Positions 1-6,953 of a stretch of 20,534 bases of DNA are shown here, one piece after another. Each line of letters opens with the position of its first letter. Position 1 is the stretch's first letter. The DNA lies in the NCBI GenBank assembly GCA_902797065.1, contig CADBRK010000019.1, positions 1 through 20,534 of the forward strand, given 5' to 3'. This DNA is from an uncultured Ruminococcus sp. (GTDB lineage Bacteria; Bacillota; Clostridia; Oscillospirales; Acutalibacteraceae). The position numbers and the translations under genes are program-made. The notes beneath the pieces are model-generated. The model did not search any database. It was not told the origin of the DNA and saw nothing but the letters and a program-made list of their open reading frames with translations.

Positions 1-1
1 C

Positions 2-1561
2 GAGAACGCACAGGATACAGCCTTCGCACTTGCCGATACTGCGGAAAAAGAAAGCGGCTGTGTTCCTTCTCTCAACGACGGCGAGGTATATATGGACAGA
101 GAGCTGGAGCTTCTCACCGAAAAATACGGCGATAAGACTGCGGGAAAAATACAGAGATTTGCGTATAACCATGCTCAGAAAGAAACAGACCGTGCATGCT
201 ACCAGGCAATGGAAGCGCTCGTGCATAACCTCAACACAATGCACAGCCGTGCAGGCGCACAGATCCCGTTTAGTTCGATAAACTACGGCACTGATACATC
301 TCCCGAGGGAAGAATGGTTATCAAGAATGTTCTTCTTGCTACAGAAGCAGGTCTCGGAAACGGCGAGACGCCTATCTTCCCCATTCATATTTTCAAGGTC
401 AAGGAAGGCATAAACTACAATCCCGACGATCCGAACTACGATCTGTTCAAGCTGGCAATAAGAGTATCGGCAAAGAGACTCTTCCCGAATTTCAGCTTCA
501 TAGACGCACCGTTCAATCTTCCGTACTATAAAGAAGGACACCCCGAAACAGAATGTGCTTACATGGGCTGCCGCACAAGAGTTCTTGCAAATGTGTATGA
601 CAGATCAAAGGAAATCGTTACCGGCAGAGGCAACCTGAGCTTTACATCGATAAATTTGCCGAGAATTGCTATACTCAGCAACGGCAATATCGACTTCTTC
701 TACGAACAGCTTGACAGAAAGATCGATCTTGTTATTGATCAGCTTCTTGCAAGATTTGAGATCCAGGCAAATAAAACACCGCGCAACTATCCGTTCCTTA
801 TGGGGCAGGGCGTATGGCTTGATTCCGAAACGCTTTCAAAAGACGATAAGATCATGGACGTACTCAAGCACGGTACTCTTACACTCGGATTTATCGGACT
901 TGCGGAATGTCTTAAAGCACTTATCGGCAAGCATCACGGCGAAAGCAAGGAAGCCCAGAATTTAGGTCTTGAGATCGTAGGATATATGAGAAAGAGAATG
1001 GATCAGGCAAGTGAAAAGTACGGCCTGAACTTCTCTGTGATCGCTACTCCGGCAGAAGGATTAAGCGGCAGATTTGTAAAGATAGACGCAAAGCGCTTCG
1101 GTATTATCCCGGGAGTTACCGACAGAGAGTATTACACCAATTCTTTCCATATTCCCGTTTATTATCCGATCAATGCGTTTGAGAAGATCAAGCTTGAAGC
1201 GCCGTACCATGCGCTGACAAACGGCGGACATATTTCTTATATTGAGCTTGACGGCGACCCGCTGCAGAATCTTGACGCATTCGAGAGCGTTATCAGAATG
1301 ATGAAGGAGAGCGGCATAGGCTACGGTTCGATAAATCACCCCGTAGACAGAGATCCCTGCTGCGGATATACGGGCATCATCGGCGACACCTGCCCCCAGT
1401 GCGGCAGATCGGAATCTGACGAAAGCTCGGGCTTTGAGCGTATCAGACGTATCACGGGCTATCTTGTAGGCTCTGTGGAACGCTTTAACAACGGCAAGCG
1501 TGCAGAGGTCAGAGACAGAGTAAAGCATGATGTAACAAGTGCAAATACGGAACAAATTTAA
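2..1561 (+). CDS. nrdD: Anaerobic ribonucleoside-triphosphate reductase (class III), 3' part
   Basis: This is the C-terminal part of the oxygen-sensitive glycyl-radical enzyme that reduces NTPs to dNTPs in the cytosol. The frame is open from base 2 with no stop before the first ATG at 92, and that ATG has no ribosome binding site, so the gene starts outside the window. About 519 residues are visible; family members are usually about 700. Seen, numbering from the ATG at 92: the conserved AYMGCRTRV segment with its cysteine, the Cys-rich site CCGYTG...CPQCG (423-437), and RRITGYLVG, whose Gly456 (1457-1459) matches the family's radical-bearing glycine. The C-terminal RFNNGKRAEVRDRVKH is also typical. 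The activase gene nrdG does not follow; the next gene converges from the other strand. The call is firm. Confidence 0.96.
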   Translation, partial: ENAQDTAFALADTAEKESGCVPSLNDGEVYMDRELELLTEKYGDKTAGKIQRFAYNHAQKETDRACYQAMEALVHNLNTMHSRAGAQIPFSSINYGTDTSPEGRMVIKNVLLATEAGLGNGETPIFPIHIFKVKEGINYNPDDPNYDLFKLAIRVSAKRLFPNFSFIDAPFNLPYYKEGHPETECAYMGCRTRVLANVYDRSKEIVTGRGNLSFTSINLPRIAILSNGNIDFFYEQLDRKIDLVIDQLLARFEIQANKTPRNYPFLMGQGVWLDSETLSKDDKIMDVLKHGTLTLGFIGLAECLKALIGKHHGESKEAQNLGLEIVGYMRKRMDQASEKYGLNFSVIATPAEGLSGRFVKIDAKRFGIIPGVTDREYYTNSFHIPVYYPINAFEKIKLEAPYHALTNGGHISYIELDGDPLQNLDAFESVIRMMKESGIGYGSINHPVDRDPCCGYTGIIGDTCPQCGRSESDESSGFERIRRITGYLVGSVERFNNGKRAEVRDRVKHDVTSANTEQI

Positions 1562-1565
1562 CATA

Positions 1566-1600
1566 ATAGGGACGGCTTTTTCGGTCGTCCCTATGATTTT
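1566..1600. terminator. Hairpin terminator between convergent nrdD and desulfurase genes
   Basis: A perfect 9-bp stem, ATAGGGACG (1566-1574) with CGTCCCTAT (1586-1594), has an 11-nt loop that allows one more G-T pair. It starts 4 nt after the nrdD stop and is followed by GATTTTA. Read on the minus strand it overlaps the end of the desulfurase gene and could also act in that direction. The T-tract is short, so efficiency is uncertain. Confidence 0.75.
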
Positions 1601-2738
1601 ACTTATATGAGTTTATCGCCTGAGATAATACTGCCATATCTCTTATACTTGTGAAATACGACGGCGATACTCTGACTGTCCCCTGCTTTTCTGTTCCGAA
1701 ATGTTTATGTGCCAGCGGCGCACAGTGTAAGCCTGCACGAACCGCTATTCCGTAACGTGTATTAAGATAATCGGCGGTGACTTCGCTGTCTGCGTCTTTG
1801 ATGTTGAAAGACAAAACGCCTCCGCTGTGCAGCATATCGGGACGCGGAGTATATAATATAACACGCTTATTCTCCGCAAGCCTGTCGTACAGATTTTGCA
1901 GCAGCATGATCTCGTGTGCATGGATCTTTTCGGGCGTAATTGATGTTACAAATTTTATTCCCGCCCTCAGACCCACTATTGCGGGCAGGTTCTGAGTTCC
2001 GCTCTCGAATCTGTCGGGCATAATATCGGGCTGTTCAAACATGGCGGAATTACTCCCCGTACCGCCCTCAATAAAGGTGTTCAGCCTGCCGCCTTTTGAG
2101 GTTATCAGCATACCGACGCCCATTGGCGAGTATAAGCCCTTGTGACCTGACGTACACAAGTAGTCGATTCCGATATCGCCCATACTCAAAGGCAGCATTC
2201 CGGCACTCTGAGAGGCATCTATAAGCACCTCTGCCCCATACTGATGACACAATGCCGTTATTCTCTCGATAGGCAGACGTATTCCCCAGACATTCGACAC
2301 ATGGGTACATACAACAAGCTTTGTATTGTCTTTGAGAGAATCACGGAACGAAGCGAGAGTCTCATCGGGATCATCTTCCGAAATCTTTGCGACCGAATAG
2401 CTTATGCCCCTTTCTTTTAATGCATAAAGAGGTCTGACTACCGCATTATGCTCCATATCGGAAATCACAACATGATCGCCCTTGCGAAGAAGCCCTTTCA
2501 GCACAATATTTATGGCATGAGTACAATTAAGAGTAAAAACTACGTTATCCGGACTTGAAACGCCGAACATACTTGCCGCTTCGCTGCGGCATCGAAATAT
2601 CTCTTCACTTGCCCGAATCGACATACTGTGTCCGCTTCTGCCCGGATTTGCGCCGTATTGCGTGACCGCATCGTTCATAGCTTTACGCACGGCAGTCGGT
2701 TTGGGAAAGGTTGTCGCACTGTTATCAAGGTAAATCAT
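1599..2738 (-). CDS. Cysteine desulfurase family protein (class V aminotransferase fold)
   Basis: A PLP-dependent enzyme expected to take sulfur (or selenium) from cysteine (or selenocysteine) as an enzyme-bound persulfide. It begins MIYLDNSATTFPKP, the usual opening of this family. Also seen: the PLP-binding Asp in VLIDASQSAG, the Schiff-base Lys in TSGHKGLYSPMG (Lys200) and the SufS-like catalytic Cys in RAGLHCAP (Cys339). At 379 residues it is full length. I chose the ATG at 2738 over the GTG at 2747 because AGGTGA (2744-2749) sits 5 nt before it and the family normally begins here. It starts 1 nt after the stop of the DUF3343 gene, implying translational coupling. It matches the EF2568-like group often found with selenium or molybdenum-hydroxylase genes. 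It is not clearly a housekeeping IscS/SufS, since no scaffold gene is adjacent. The physiological acceptor is unknown. Confidence 0.88.
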   Translation of the reverse strand: MIYLDNSATTFPKPTAVRKAMNDAVTQYGANPGRSGHSMSIRASEEIFRCRSEAASMFGVSSPDNVVFTLNCTHAINIVLKGLLRKGDHVVISDMEHNAVVRPLYALKERGISYSVAKISEDDPDETLASFRDSLKDNTKLVVCTHVSNVWGIRLPIERITALCHQYGAEVLIDASQSAGMLPLSMGDIGIDYLCTSGHKGLYSPMGVGMLITSKGGRLNTFIEGGTGSNSAMFEQPDIMPDRFESGTQNLPAIVGLRAGIKFVTSITPEKIHAHEIMLLQNLYDRLAENKRVILYTPRPDMLHSGGVLSFNIKDADSEVTADYLNTRYGIAVRAGLHCAPLAHKHFGTEKQGTVRVSPSYFTSIRDMAVLSQAINSYK

Positions 2739-2739
2739 A

Positions 2740-2952
2740 TCATTCACCTGCTGTTTGTATTCCCGATGATCTGATTAGCTCTAACGCTTTTGATCGGTTT
2801 CCGTTTATATACAGACTGTAACCGCAGCCTTTTTCCGATCTCGATCTCGATGATTTCACAAGTTTCGATCTGATAGAATATCCCGCAAGTATCTCCTGGG
2901 CACGCAAGGCATGAGTTACGGAATTAAACATAATTGCATTTTTTTCGTCCAT
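2740..2952 (-). CDS. DUF3343 small protein (putative Se/S carrier-like)
   Basis: A 70-residue protein beginning MDEKNAIMFNSVTHALRAQE and containing GCGYSLYI with Cys43. This matches the small DUF3343 family (Pfam PF11823, putative Se/S carrier-like), where a Cys in a CG context follows a beta-alpha segment; binding of a sulfur or selenium species by that Cys is the family hypothesis, not shown here. The next gene encodes a cysteine desulfurase starting 1 nt downstream, a natural donor for such a carrier. I chose the ATG at 2952 rather than the GTG at 2961 because the GTG is the last three bases of a strong AGGAGGTG site. No signal peptide or membrane segment is visible. The family call is fairly safe; the role is inferred. 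Confidence 0.78.
   Translation of the reverse strand: MDEKNAIMFNSVTHALRAQEILAGYSIRSKLVKSSRSRSEKGCGYSLYINGNRSKALELIRSSGIQTAGE
2744..2749 (-). promoter_or_regulatory. Ribosome binding site fixing the desulfurase start
   Basis: AGGTGA on the minus strand lies inside the last codons of the DUF3343 gene, 5 nt before the ATG at 2738. The alternative GTG at 2747 is part of this site, so it cannot be the start if the site is used. Confidence 0.7.
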
Positions 2953-2958
2953 ACAGAT

Positions 2959-2966
2959 CACCTCCT
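2959..2966 (-). promoter_or_regulatory. Ribosome binding site fixing the DUF3343 start
   Basis: AGGAGGTG on the minus strand, 6 nt upstream of the ATG at 2952. It overlaps the in-frame GTG at 2959-2961, ruling that codon out as the likely start. Confidence 0.85.
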
Positions 2967-2973
2967 GTCAAAC

Positions 2974-2996
2974 GATACCGTTATTATTTCGGTATC
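2974..2996. promoter_or_regulatory. Inverted repeat in the DUF3343-desulfurase leader
   Basis: GATACCG (2974-2980) and CGGTATC (2990-2996) form a perfect 7-bp inverted repeat around a 9-nt AT-rich centre. Its edge is 7 nt upstream of the AGGAGGTG site of the DUF3343 gene. It could be a protein operator or a 5' leader hairpin affecting translation. There is no T-tract, so it is not a terminator in either direction. Confidence 0.5.
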
Positions 2997-3029
2997 ACTA
3001 TATGATATGTCATTATGCTAAAAATGTTC

Positions 3030-3058
3030 TTGCATTTTTCTTCTTTTAATGATATAAT
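3030..3058 (+). promoter_or_regulatory. Probable sigma-A promoter of the vWA gene
   Basis: A perfect TATAAT (3053-3058) with TTGCAT (3030-3035) at a 17-nt spacing. The -35 matches the consensus only at TTG, so the call rests on the -10 and the position 31 nt before the start codon. Confidence 0.6.
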
Positions 3059-3074
3059 AACATAAATCATAAAT

Positions 3075-3082
3075 AGAGGAGG
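3075..3082 (+). promoter_or_regulatory. Ribosome binding site of the vWA gene (TTG start)
   Basis: AGAGGAGG lies 7 nt before a TTG codon at 3090. No ATG or GTG lies at a suitable distance, so the strong site supports a genuine TTG start. Confidence 0.8.
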
Positions 3083-3089
3083 AATTATT

Positions 3090-3830
3090 TTGAGTATATT
3101 TGATAACTCGTTTTCTGTAAAAAAGCAGCCTGCGAATTATGTTCCGAACCCGGAGCTTAACCGAAAAATATCTCTGCGCAAGGAGATGGTTCTTGACGAG
3201 GTAAAAAAGAAAAAAATAACTGCCGCAACAGCAAGAGTTGTTTTTGTACTTGACCACTCGGGTTCCATGCGCACTATGTATAAAGACGGTACGGTACAGA
3301 ACATTCTTGAACGAATGTTCCCTATGGCGATGTGCTTTGACGACAATTCGGAGCTTGAATTCTATTGGTTCGACAACACATTCAAAGAGCTTCCCGTTGT
3401 AACGGAATATAACCTAAACGATTATGTTAATGACGCTATCCTCTCGCAAAAGGATCATTTCGGCGGCACGGAATATGCGCCCATCATACAGCATATTGTA
3501 GACCTTTACGGAAAAAAGGACAGAGCCAATATTCCCACATTCGTGATATTCATCACAGACGGCGCAAACTCCGACCGTACCGCTTCTAAAAAGTCGATCA
3601 TAGAAGCGTCTCACTATAATATTTTCTGGAAATTTATCGGGATCGGAAAACCGCAGTATGATTTCCTCGAAAAGCTCGATACATTCGAAGGCAGGTACAT
3701 CGACAACGCCAACTTCATTTGCGTTAATGATCTTAATGAGATCGACGATCGTCAGCTCTACAGCATGCTGCTTGACGAGTATGACGAATGGCTCGACAGA
3801 TGCAGAACACATAATATTCCCGTACAATGA
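3090..3830 (+). CDS. TerF-type von Willebrand factor A domain protein
   Basis: A 246-residue, single-domain vWA protein. A complete metal-ion-dependent adhesion site is visible: D55-H-S57-G-S59, Thr127 in FGGTEYAP and Asp157 in ITDGAN. The spacing and the ending, with FWKFIGIG, DNANFICVND and LLDEYDEWLD, match the C-terminal vWA of TerF (PF10138-like). Such proteins are cytosolic, bind a divalent metal and are linked to tellurite or stress (Ter) systems. No signal peptide is visible, and the first 45 residues are charged and Lys-rich. It starts with TTG behind a strong ribosome binding site. No terD, terC or other ter gene is in the window, so it is an orphan here. In TerY-P systems a vWA protein works with a kinase and a PP2C phosphatase; such genes occur 6 kb or more away in this window, but a link is only speculation. 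Confidence 0.88.
   Translation: MSIFDNSFSVKKQPANYVPNPELNRKISLRKEMVLDEVKKKKITAATARVVFVLDHSGSMRTMYKDGTVQNILERMFPMAMCFDDNSELEFYWFDNTFKELPVVTEYNLNDYVNDAILSQKDHFGGTEYAPIIQHIVDLYGKKDRANIPTFVIFITDGANSDRTASKKSIIEASHYNIFWKFIGIGKPQYDFLEKLDTFEGRYIDNANFICVNDLNEIDDRQLYSMLLDEYDEWLDRCRTHNIPVQ
3299..3320. repeat. Perfect 8-bp inverted repeat inside the vWA gene, with a LexA-box-like core
   Basis: GAACATTC (3299-3306) and GAATGTTC (3313-3320) are exact reverse complements separated by 6 nt. The right part also reads GAAC-GAAT-GTTC (3309-3320), which matches the core GAAC-N4-GTTC of Gram-positive SOS boxes. It lies 220 nt into the coding region and may be chance. Confidence 0.35.
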
Positions 3831-4066
3831 GAAACGGCGCCGAAAAAATCGCTCAAAAAAAGGCAGCCTAAGGGACACTGCGTCCCTCAACCTACCATTA
3901 TGCCATACGTACGTGTTTCGTATACGGCGATGAATATAGATTTACTGTAATTAACCGAGATAATACTTCAGAGGGTAGACTAAAGCAGGTCTGCCCTCTT
4001 TCCTGTTTGATTTTTCTTATACTTTCGTAAAATACAATTGCTCACAGAGATTTATTCGGTGGTTCC
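3831..4066. other. Intergenic region between the convergent vWA and DUF5131 genes
   Basis: 236 nt without a supportable gene. It holds a GC-rich start, a 6-bp hairpin AGGGAC/GTCCCT (3871-3887) with no T-tract, an alternating ATACGTACG...CGTATACG segment near 3904-3928, and a convincing terminator at 3971. No tRNA-like fold or readable small gene was seen. Confidence 0.6.
3971..4018 (+). terminator. Rho-independent terminator downstream of the vWA gene
   Basis: A 10-bp stem, GAGGGTAGAC (3971-3980) with GTCTGCCCTC (3989-3998, one T-G pair), and an 8-nt loop, followed by TTTCCTGTTTGATTTTTCTT. The T-rich tail favours plus-strand termination. It is 140 nt past the vWA stop; on the minus strand the tail is A-rich after the stem, so it is a weak terminator for DUF5131. 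Confidence 0.75.
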
Positions 4067-4894
4067 TTAATTATTGCAGTAGCCTTCGCAGCTTATCAGA
4101 ATACCGGCATGTGTATCAAGTCCTGCTTTTGAAGCCTGCAAATGCTGCTGATCTCTTGGTATTGTGTATACTTTACTGCCCTTTTTGAAGTTCGCGCCTG
4201 TTTGATGAAAATGAAAATCAACACCGTATTCAACGCATTGCATATGTGTATCAAGAACCCACATAAAGTCACACAGCCGTGCGTTCGGTCCGGATTCCCC
4301 TCCGACCGACACACATTCAATATTATTTCCATATTTCTCCAAAAACGGTCTGATGTCTATCTGTTCCAACATTGGCTCGTGGACAATGGATTTGTGTCTG
4401 ATAGGCAGAGATAAAAATATCGGCAGTCTCTTATTTGCCATGCTTTGATTCTCACACGTACAGCAGATCTCGACATTTTCATACCCCTCTCCCCAATCCG
4501 CAGGCAAACATTCTTTGATACGATCCGGCCGCTTTGTTACCATGCAGAAAAAGCAATCTGATCGTATTCTCATGATATTCCATGTTTCCTGACGCCATTC
4601 ATCGGCGGCTTTATGAAAAATGTCGGATGTAAAACAGGTCATAAAAGTGGTTCCTGCAGGATATTTGTATTCACCTTTACGATCTCCCGTACGATGCACG
4701 GAAAGCGGCATATTAAATGCTTTTGTCTTTGTTACAATACTTGAATCTTTACCGTACTCGGCGTCGCGGCGGTAAACATAGCAATTTTTACATCCGGGTG
4801 ATATTTTTGTACAGCCGTGCCACGGGTTCCATGTAACAGTAACAGGAGCAGCAGGCTTTTCTTCTTCCGATTGAAATAATGAAATTTGACTCAT
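4067..4894 (-). CDS. DUF5131 / phage Gp37-Gp68 family protein
   Basis: A 275-residue protein whose opening TWNPWHGCTKISPGCKNCY is diagnostic of the DUF5131 family (formerly phage Gp37/Gp68). Cys28, Cys35 and Cys38 form CX6CX2C, a likely metal or Fe-S site; the spacing is not the canonical radical-SAM CX3CX2C. Other family-like segments are VTKRPDRI, VHEPMLEQID, SVGGESGPNARLCD and FHFHQTGANF. The biochemical function of the family is unknown; a DNA-repair role is suggested here only by position. It is the last gene of the cassette with the S24 repressor, Y-family polymerase and YolD, separated from YolD by 91 nt. A GGGAGATG site precedes the ATG. No membrane segment is visible. The family call is strong. 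Confidence 0.87.
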   Translation of the reverse strand: MSQISLFQSEEEKPAAPVTVTWNPWHGCTKISPGCKNCYVYRRDAEYGKDSSIVTKTKAFNMPLSVHRTGDRKGEYKYPAGTTFMTCFTSDIFHKAADEWRQETWNIMRIRSDCFFCMVTKRPDRIKECLPADWGEGYENVEICCTCENQSMANKRLPIFLSLPIRHKSIVHEPMLEQIDIRPFLEKYGNNIECVSVGGESGPNARLCDFMWVLDTHMQCVEYGVDFHFHQTGANFKKGSKVYTIPRDQQHLQASKAGLDTHAGILISCEGYCNN

Positions 4895-4985
4895 AGGCTG
4901 ACATCTCCCGAAATTAGTTAATCTTCAAAGCATTACAAGACGATTTTTAAACAATATACCTCCGGCGGACGATAACGACTGCAGA

Positions 4986-5519
4986 TCACATCAATTGCAG
5001 AAATAGTTCATCTGTGGAGTCAATGCTGAGAATATCATCAAACGCAATAGCAGCGTCATCTATCAATATGGTTTTTGATATAATATCATCTACTTTTTTG
5101 CATACTCCTTTAAGCACCGTGTACTGTCCGCGATAACCGTATGCTTCGTGATTTTTGTCGCTGCAAGGCACAAAATATGTTACGCAAACAGTAATTTGAT
5201 TTTCTCTTGCAGCTCTGCTGTTTATAGTCAAGCGTTGCAGCACGTCAAGACGCCTTGATATTTCGTCCTGCATATCTTCGTCAAGTATTATCTTCGGCTG
5301 ATACTGTACCGTCTTTTCTTGTGCTGCTTCGGAAAAGCCTTTAAGTGCGTCAAACGGAGAAAATATTTTTGCTCTTTTCGAAAGCGGCATAAACGGATGT
5401 CGTTTATAAAAATCGTCAAATTTGTCGTGTTTGTTTTTTCCTTGCTTGATAATTTCCGTATATTTAAAATCATCGGGTGCGCAAATATTGCCGATCTCAT
5501 CATAATCGTTTTCGTTCAT
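4986..5519 (-). CDS. YolD-like family protein
   Basis: A 177-residue acidic protein. Its middle and end match YolD (PF08863-like): RAKIFSPFDALKGF, then a charged helix with DEDMQDEISRRLDVLQRL, then strands ITVCVTYF and a closing IAFDDILSID. YolD proteins are usually about 110 residues; the extra length is an acidic N-terminal tail of about 70 residues. YolD is typically encoded beside UvrX-type Y-family polymerases and has been proposed to play a UmuD-like role; that is a family proposal, not proven here. I chose the ATG at 5519, not the earlier one at 5630, because the earlier start would overlap the polymerase gene by 92 nt and that extra stretch looks like a shadow of the polymerase C-terminus. 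The start lies 19 nt after the polymerase stop, behind a weak AGAAAGTGAT site. Confidence 0.75.
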   Translation of the reverse strand: MNENDYDEIGNICAPDDFKYTEIIKQGKNKHDKFDDFYKRHPFMPLSKRAKIFSPFDALKGFSEAAQEKTVQYQPKIILDEDMQDEISRRLDVLQRLTINSRAARENQITVCVTYFVPCSDKNHEAYGYRGQYTVLKGVCKKVDDIISKTILIDDAAIAFDDILSIDSTDELFLQLM

Positions 5520-5538
5520 ATCATCACTTTCTTTCGGA

Positions 5539-6936
5539 TCATGCTTTGTGACCGCCGATTTGAGCATTTCGTTCAAGTCTTGTTGCCCCTTCGAGAAGAT
5601 TGTTGCCGCTGAAAATCGCATTCGCTCCATAGCGGTTTCTTACTCTTTGCATAGCTGTTTGTAATTCCCGATCTTTTTTCTGCTGTTCATAATCGGTAAA
5701 CAGATCAAACTGAACTGCTCCGCTGCTCTGTATTATATTTTCGGCGCAAATGCCTATCCGTCTGAATAACAGACTGTGATTTGTTTTTTGATCGAATGAC
5801 GGCATTATAAACGGCTGTACTTCCTGCAATAAGTTGGTTGTGTTCCTGAGATTTATAGTGCCTTTTGAACTCTTTGGGTGTATTCTTCCGTAAAAATCAA
5901 CCGAGAGTTCGCCATCGTAATCGGGATTAAACTCCATGCTTTTGTAATCGTAGCCCACCCACCAACTGAATCTTTTTGAAATAATTTTTTTAGAAAACAT
6001 ATCACAGCATAGAGAATCTGTCATTTCCAAAAATATATTTCTTGCTTCGTTGTACCGATACGGTTTGGAAAGAACCTGCCCTGTTGATAAAGAATGGCTG
6101 TCGGAATGATACGACTTTATGTCTTTCATGGTAACAGGTTCAATCCCCCAGGCGTGATCTATCAGTATTTCACCATCTATGCCGAAAGCATTGTAAAACC
6201 ATTCTTCATCCCATTGCGAATGCGCAGCAATATCGCCCATCGTAAACATATATGATTGATTCAGTCTCTTTGATTTTCCGGCGCCTATCTGCCAGAAATC
6301 TGTCAGAGGAGTATGATCCCATAATAAATAGCGGTAGCTTTTCTCATTCAATTCGGCGATCCTTACACCGTCTTTGTCCGGCGGCGTTTTTTTTGCCACA
6401 ATATCCATTGCGATTTTAGCAAGATAAAGATTTGTTCCTATTCCTACAGTGGCAGTAATACCTGTTGTTTTCAGAACATCGTGTATCATAGTCATCGCCA
6501 TAACTCGCGCAGGGTGTCTGTGAGTTTTTCTTGCCTCACTTTCGTATATATGCAGATACGGTGTACAGTCGATAAAGCATTCGTCTATACTGTAAACGTG
6601 TATATCTTCGGGCGCAGCGTAACGCAGGTAAATAGAGTAAACCAGTGCCGATATTCGCTCGTATTCAGCCATTCTCGGAACTGCTATTATATAATCGACC
6701 GTTGTGTTATACTGCTGCTCATGCTTTTTTACAGCTCTTTTCGCTTCAAATAATCTTGGTCTGCCCGGAACGCCGATAGCCTTTAAAGCAGGCGATACGG
6801 CAAGGCATATAGTTTTATCCGAGTGACTTTCATCTGCTACGAGAAGCCTTGCTTTCAGAGGGTCAAGTCCTCTATGGACACATTCAACCGAAGCATAAAA
6901 TGATTTCAGATCAATACAGATATAAATGTGTTCCAT
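5539..6936 (-). CDS. Y-family DNA polymerase, UvrX/UmuC type
   Basis: A 465-residue translesion polymerase. Seen: the N-terminal catalytic ICIDLKSFYASVE with Asp9, the palm motif YSIDECFID with Asp118-Glu119, and DGVRIAELNE followed by helix-hairpin-helix-like KSKRLNQ in the thumb; the little-finger region follows. The KSFYASVEC start and the VADESHSDKTICLAVSP segment favour the Gram-positive UvrX/UmuC group over chromosomal Pol IV. It would insert bases opposite DNA lesions with low fidelity. It starts 17 nt after the repressor stop and is followed by YolD, so it sits in one operon controlled by the self-cleaving repressor. I chose the ATG at 6936 over the GTG at 6945, which is part of the ribosome binding site. 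No key catalytic residue is missing. Confidence 0.93.
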   Translation of the reverse strand: MEHIYICIDLKSFYASVECVHRGLDPLKARLLVADESHSDKTICLAVSPALKAIGVPGRPRLFEAKRAVKKHEQQYNTTVDYIIAVPRMAEYERISALVYSIYLRYAAPEDIHVYSIDECFIDCTPYLHIYESEARKTHRHPARVMAMTMIHDVLKTTGITATVGIGTNLYLAKIAMDIVAKKTPPDKDGVRIAELNEKSYRYLLWDHTPLTDFWQIGAGKSKRLNQSYMFTMGDIAAHSQWDEEWFYNAFGIDGEILIDHAWGIEPVTMKDIKSYHSDSHSLSTGQVLSKPYRYNEARNIFLEMTDSLCCDMFSKKIISKRFSWWVGYDYKSMEFNPDYDGELSVDFYGRIHPKSSKGTINLRNTTNLLQEVQPFIMPSFDQKTNHSLLFRRIGICAENIIQSSGAVQFDLFTDYEQQKKDRELQTAMQRVRNRYGANAIFSGNNLLEGATRLERNAQIGGHKA

Positions 6937-6941
6937 GGTAT

Positions 6942-6947
6942 TCACCT
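6942..6947 (-). promoter_or_regulatory. Ribosome binding site fixing the polymerase start
   Basis: AGGTGA on the minus strand, 5 nt before the ATG at 6936. The in-frame GTG at 6943-6945 is contained in it. Confidence 0.7.
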
Positions 6948-6953
6948 GTCCTA

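Noticed and set aside
1061..1564. Open frame of 167 codons on the minus strand over nrdD
   Set aside because: It lies wholly antisense to the conserved nrdD C-terminus and has no family resemblance.
1562..1598. Absence of nrdG after nrdD as a notable loss
   Set aside because: nrdG can lie upstream or elsewhere; the window does not show the other side of nrdD.
3414..3890. Open frame of 158 codons on the minus strand over the vWA gene
   Set aside because: It is a shadow of the vWA gene with no ribosome binding site and no recognisable motif.
4925..4963. GGAGG followed by a TTG and nine codons (minus strand) upstream of DUF5131
   Set aside because: It is very short, the spacing is only 4 nt and the start is TTG; it could be a leader peptide but is more likely chance.
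5520..5630. Longer start for the YolD-like gene
   Set aside because: It would overlap the polymerase gene by 92 nt, and the extra residues read as a frame-shifted copy of the polymerase C-terminus.
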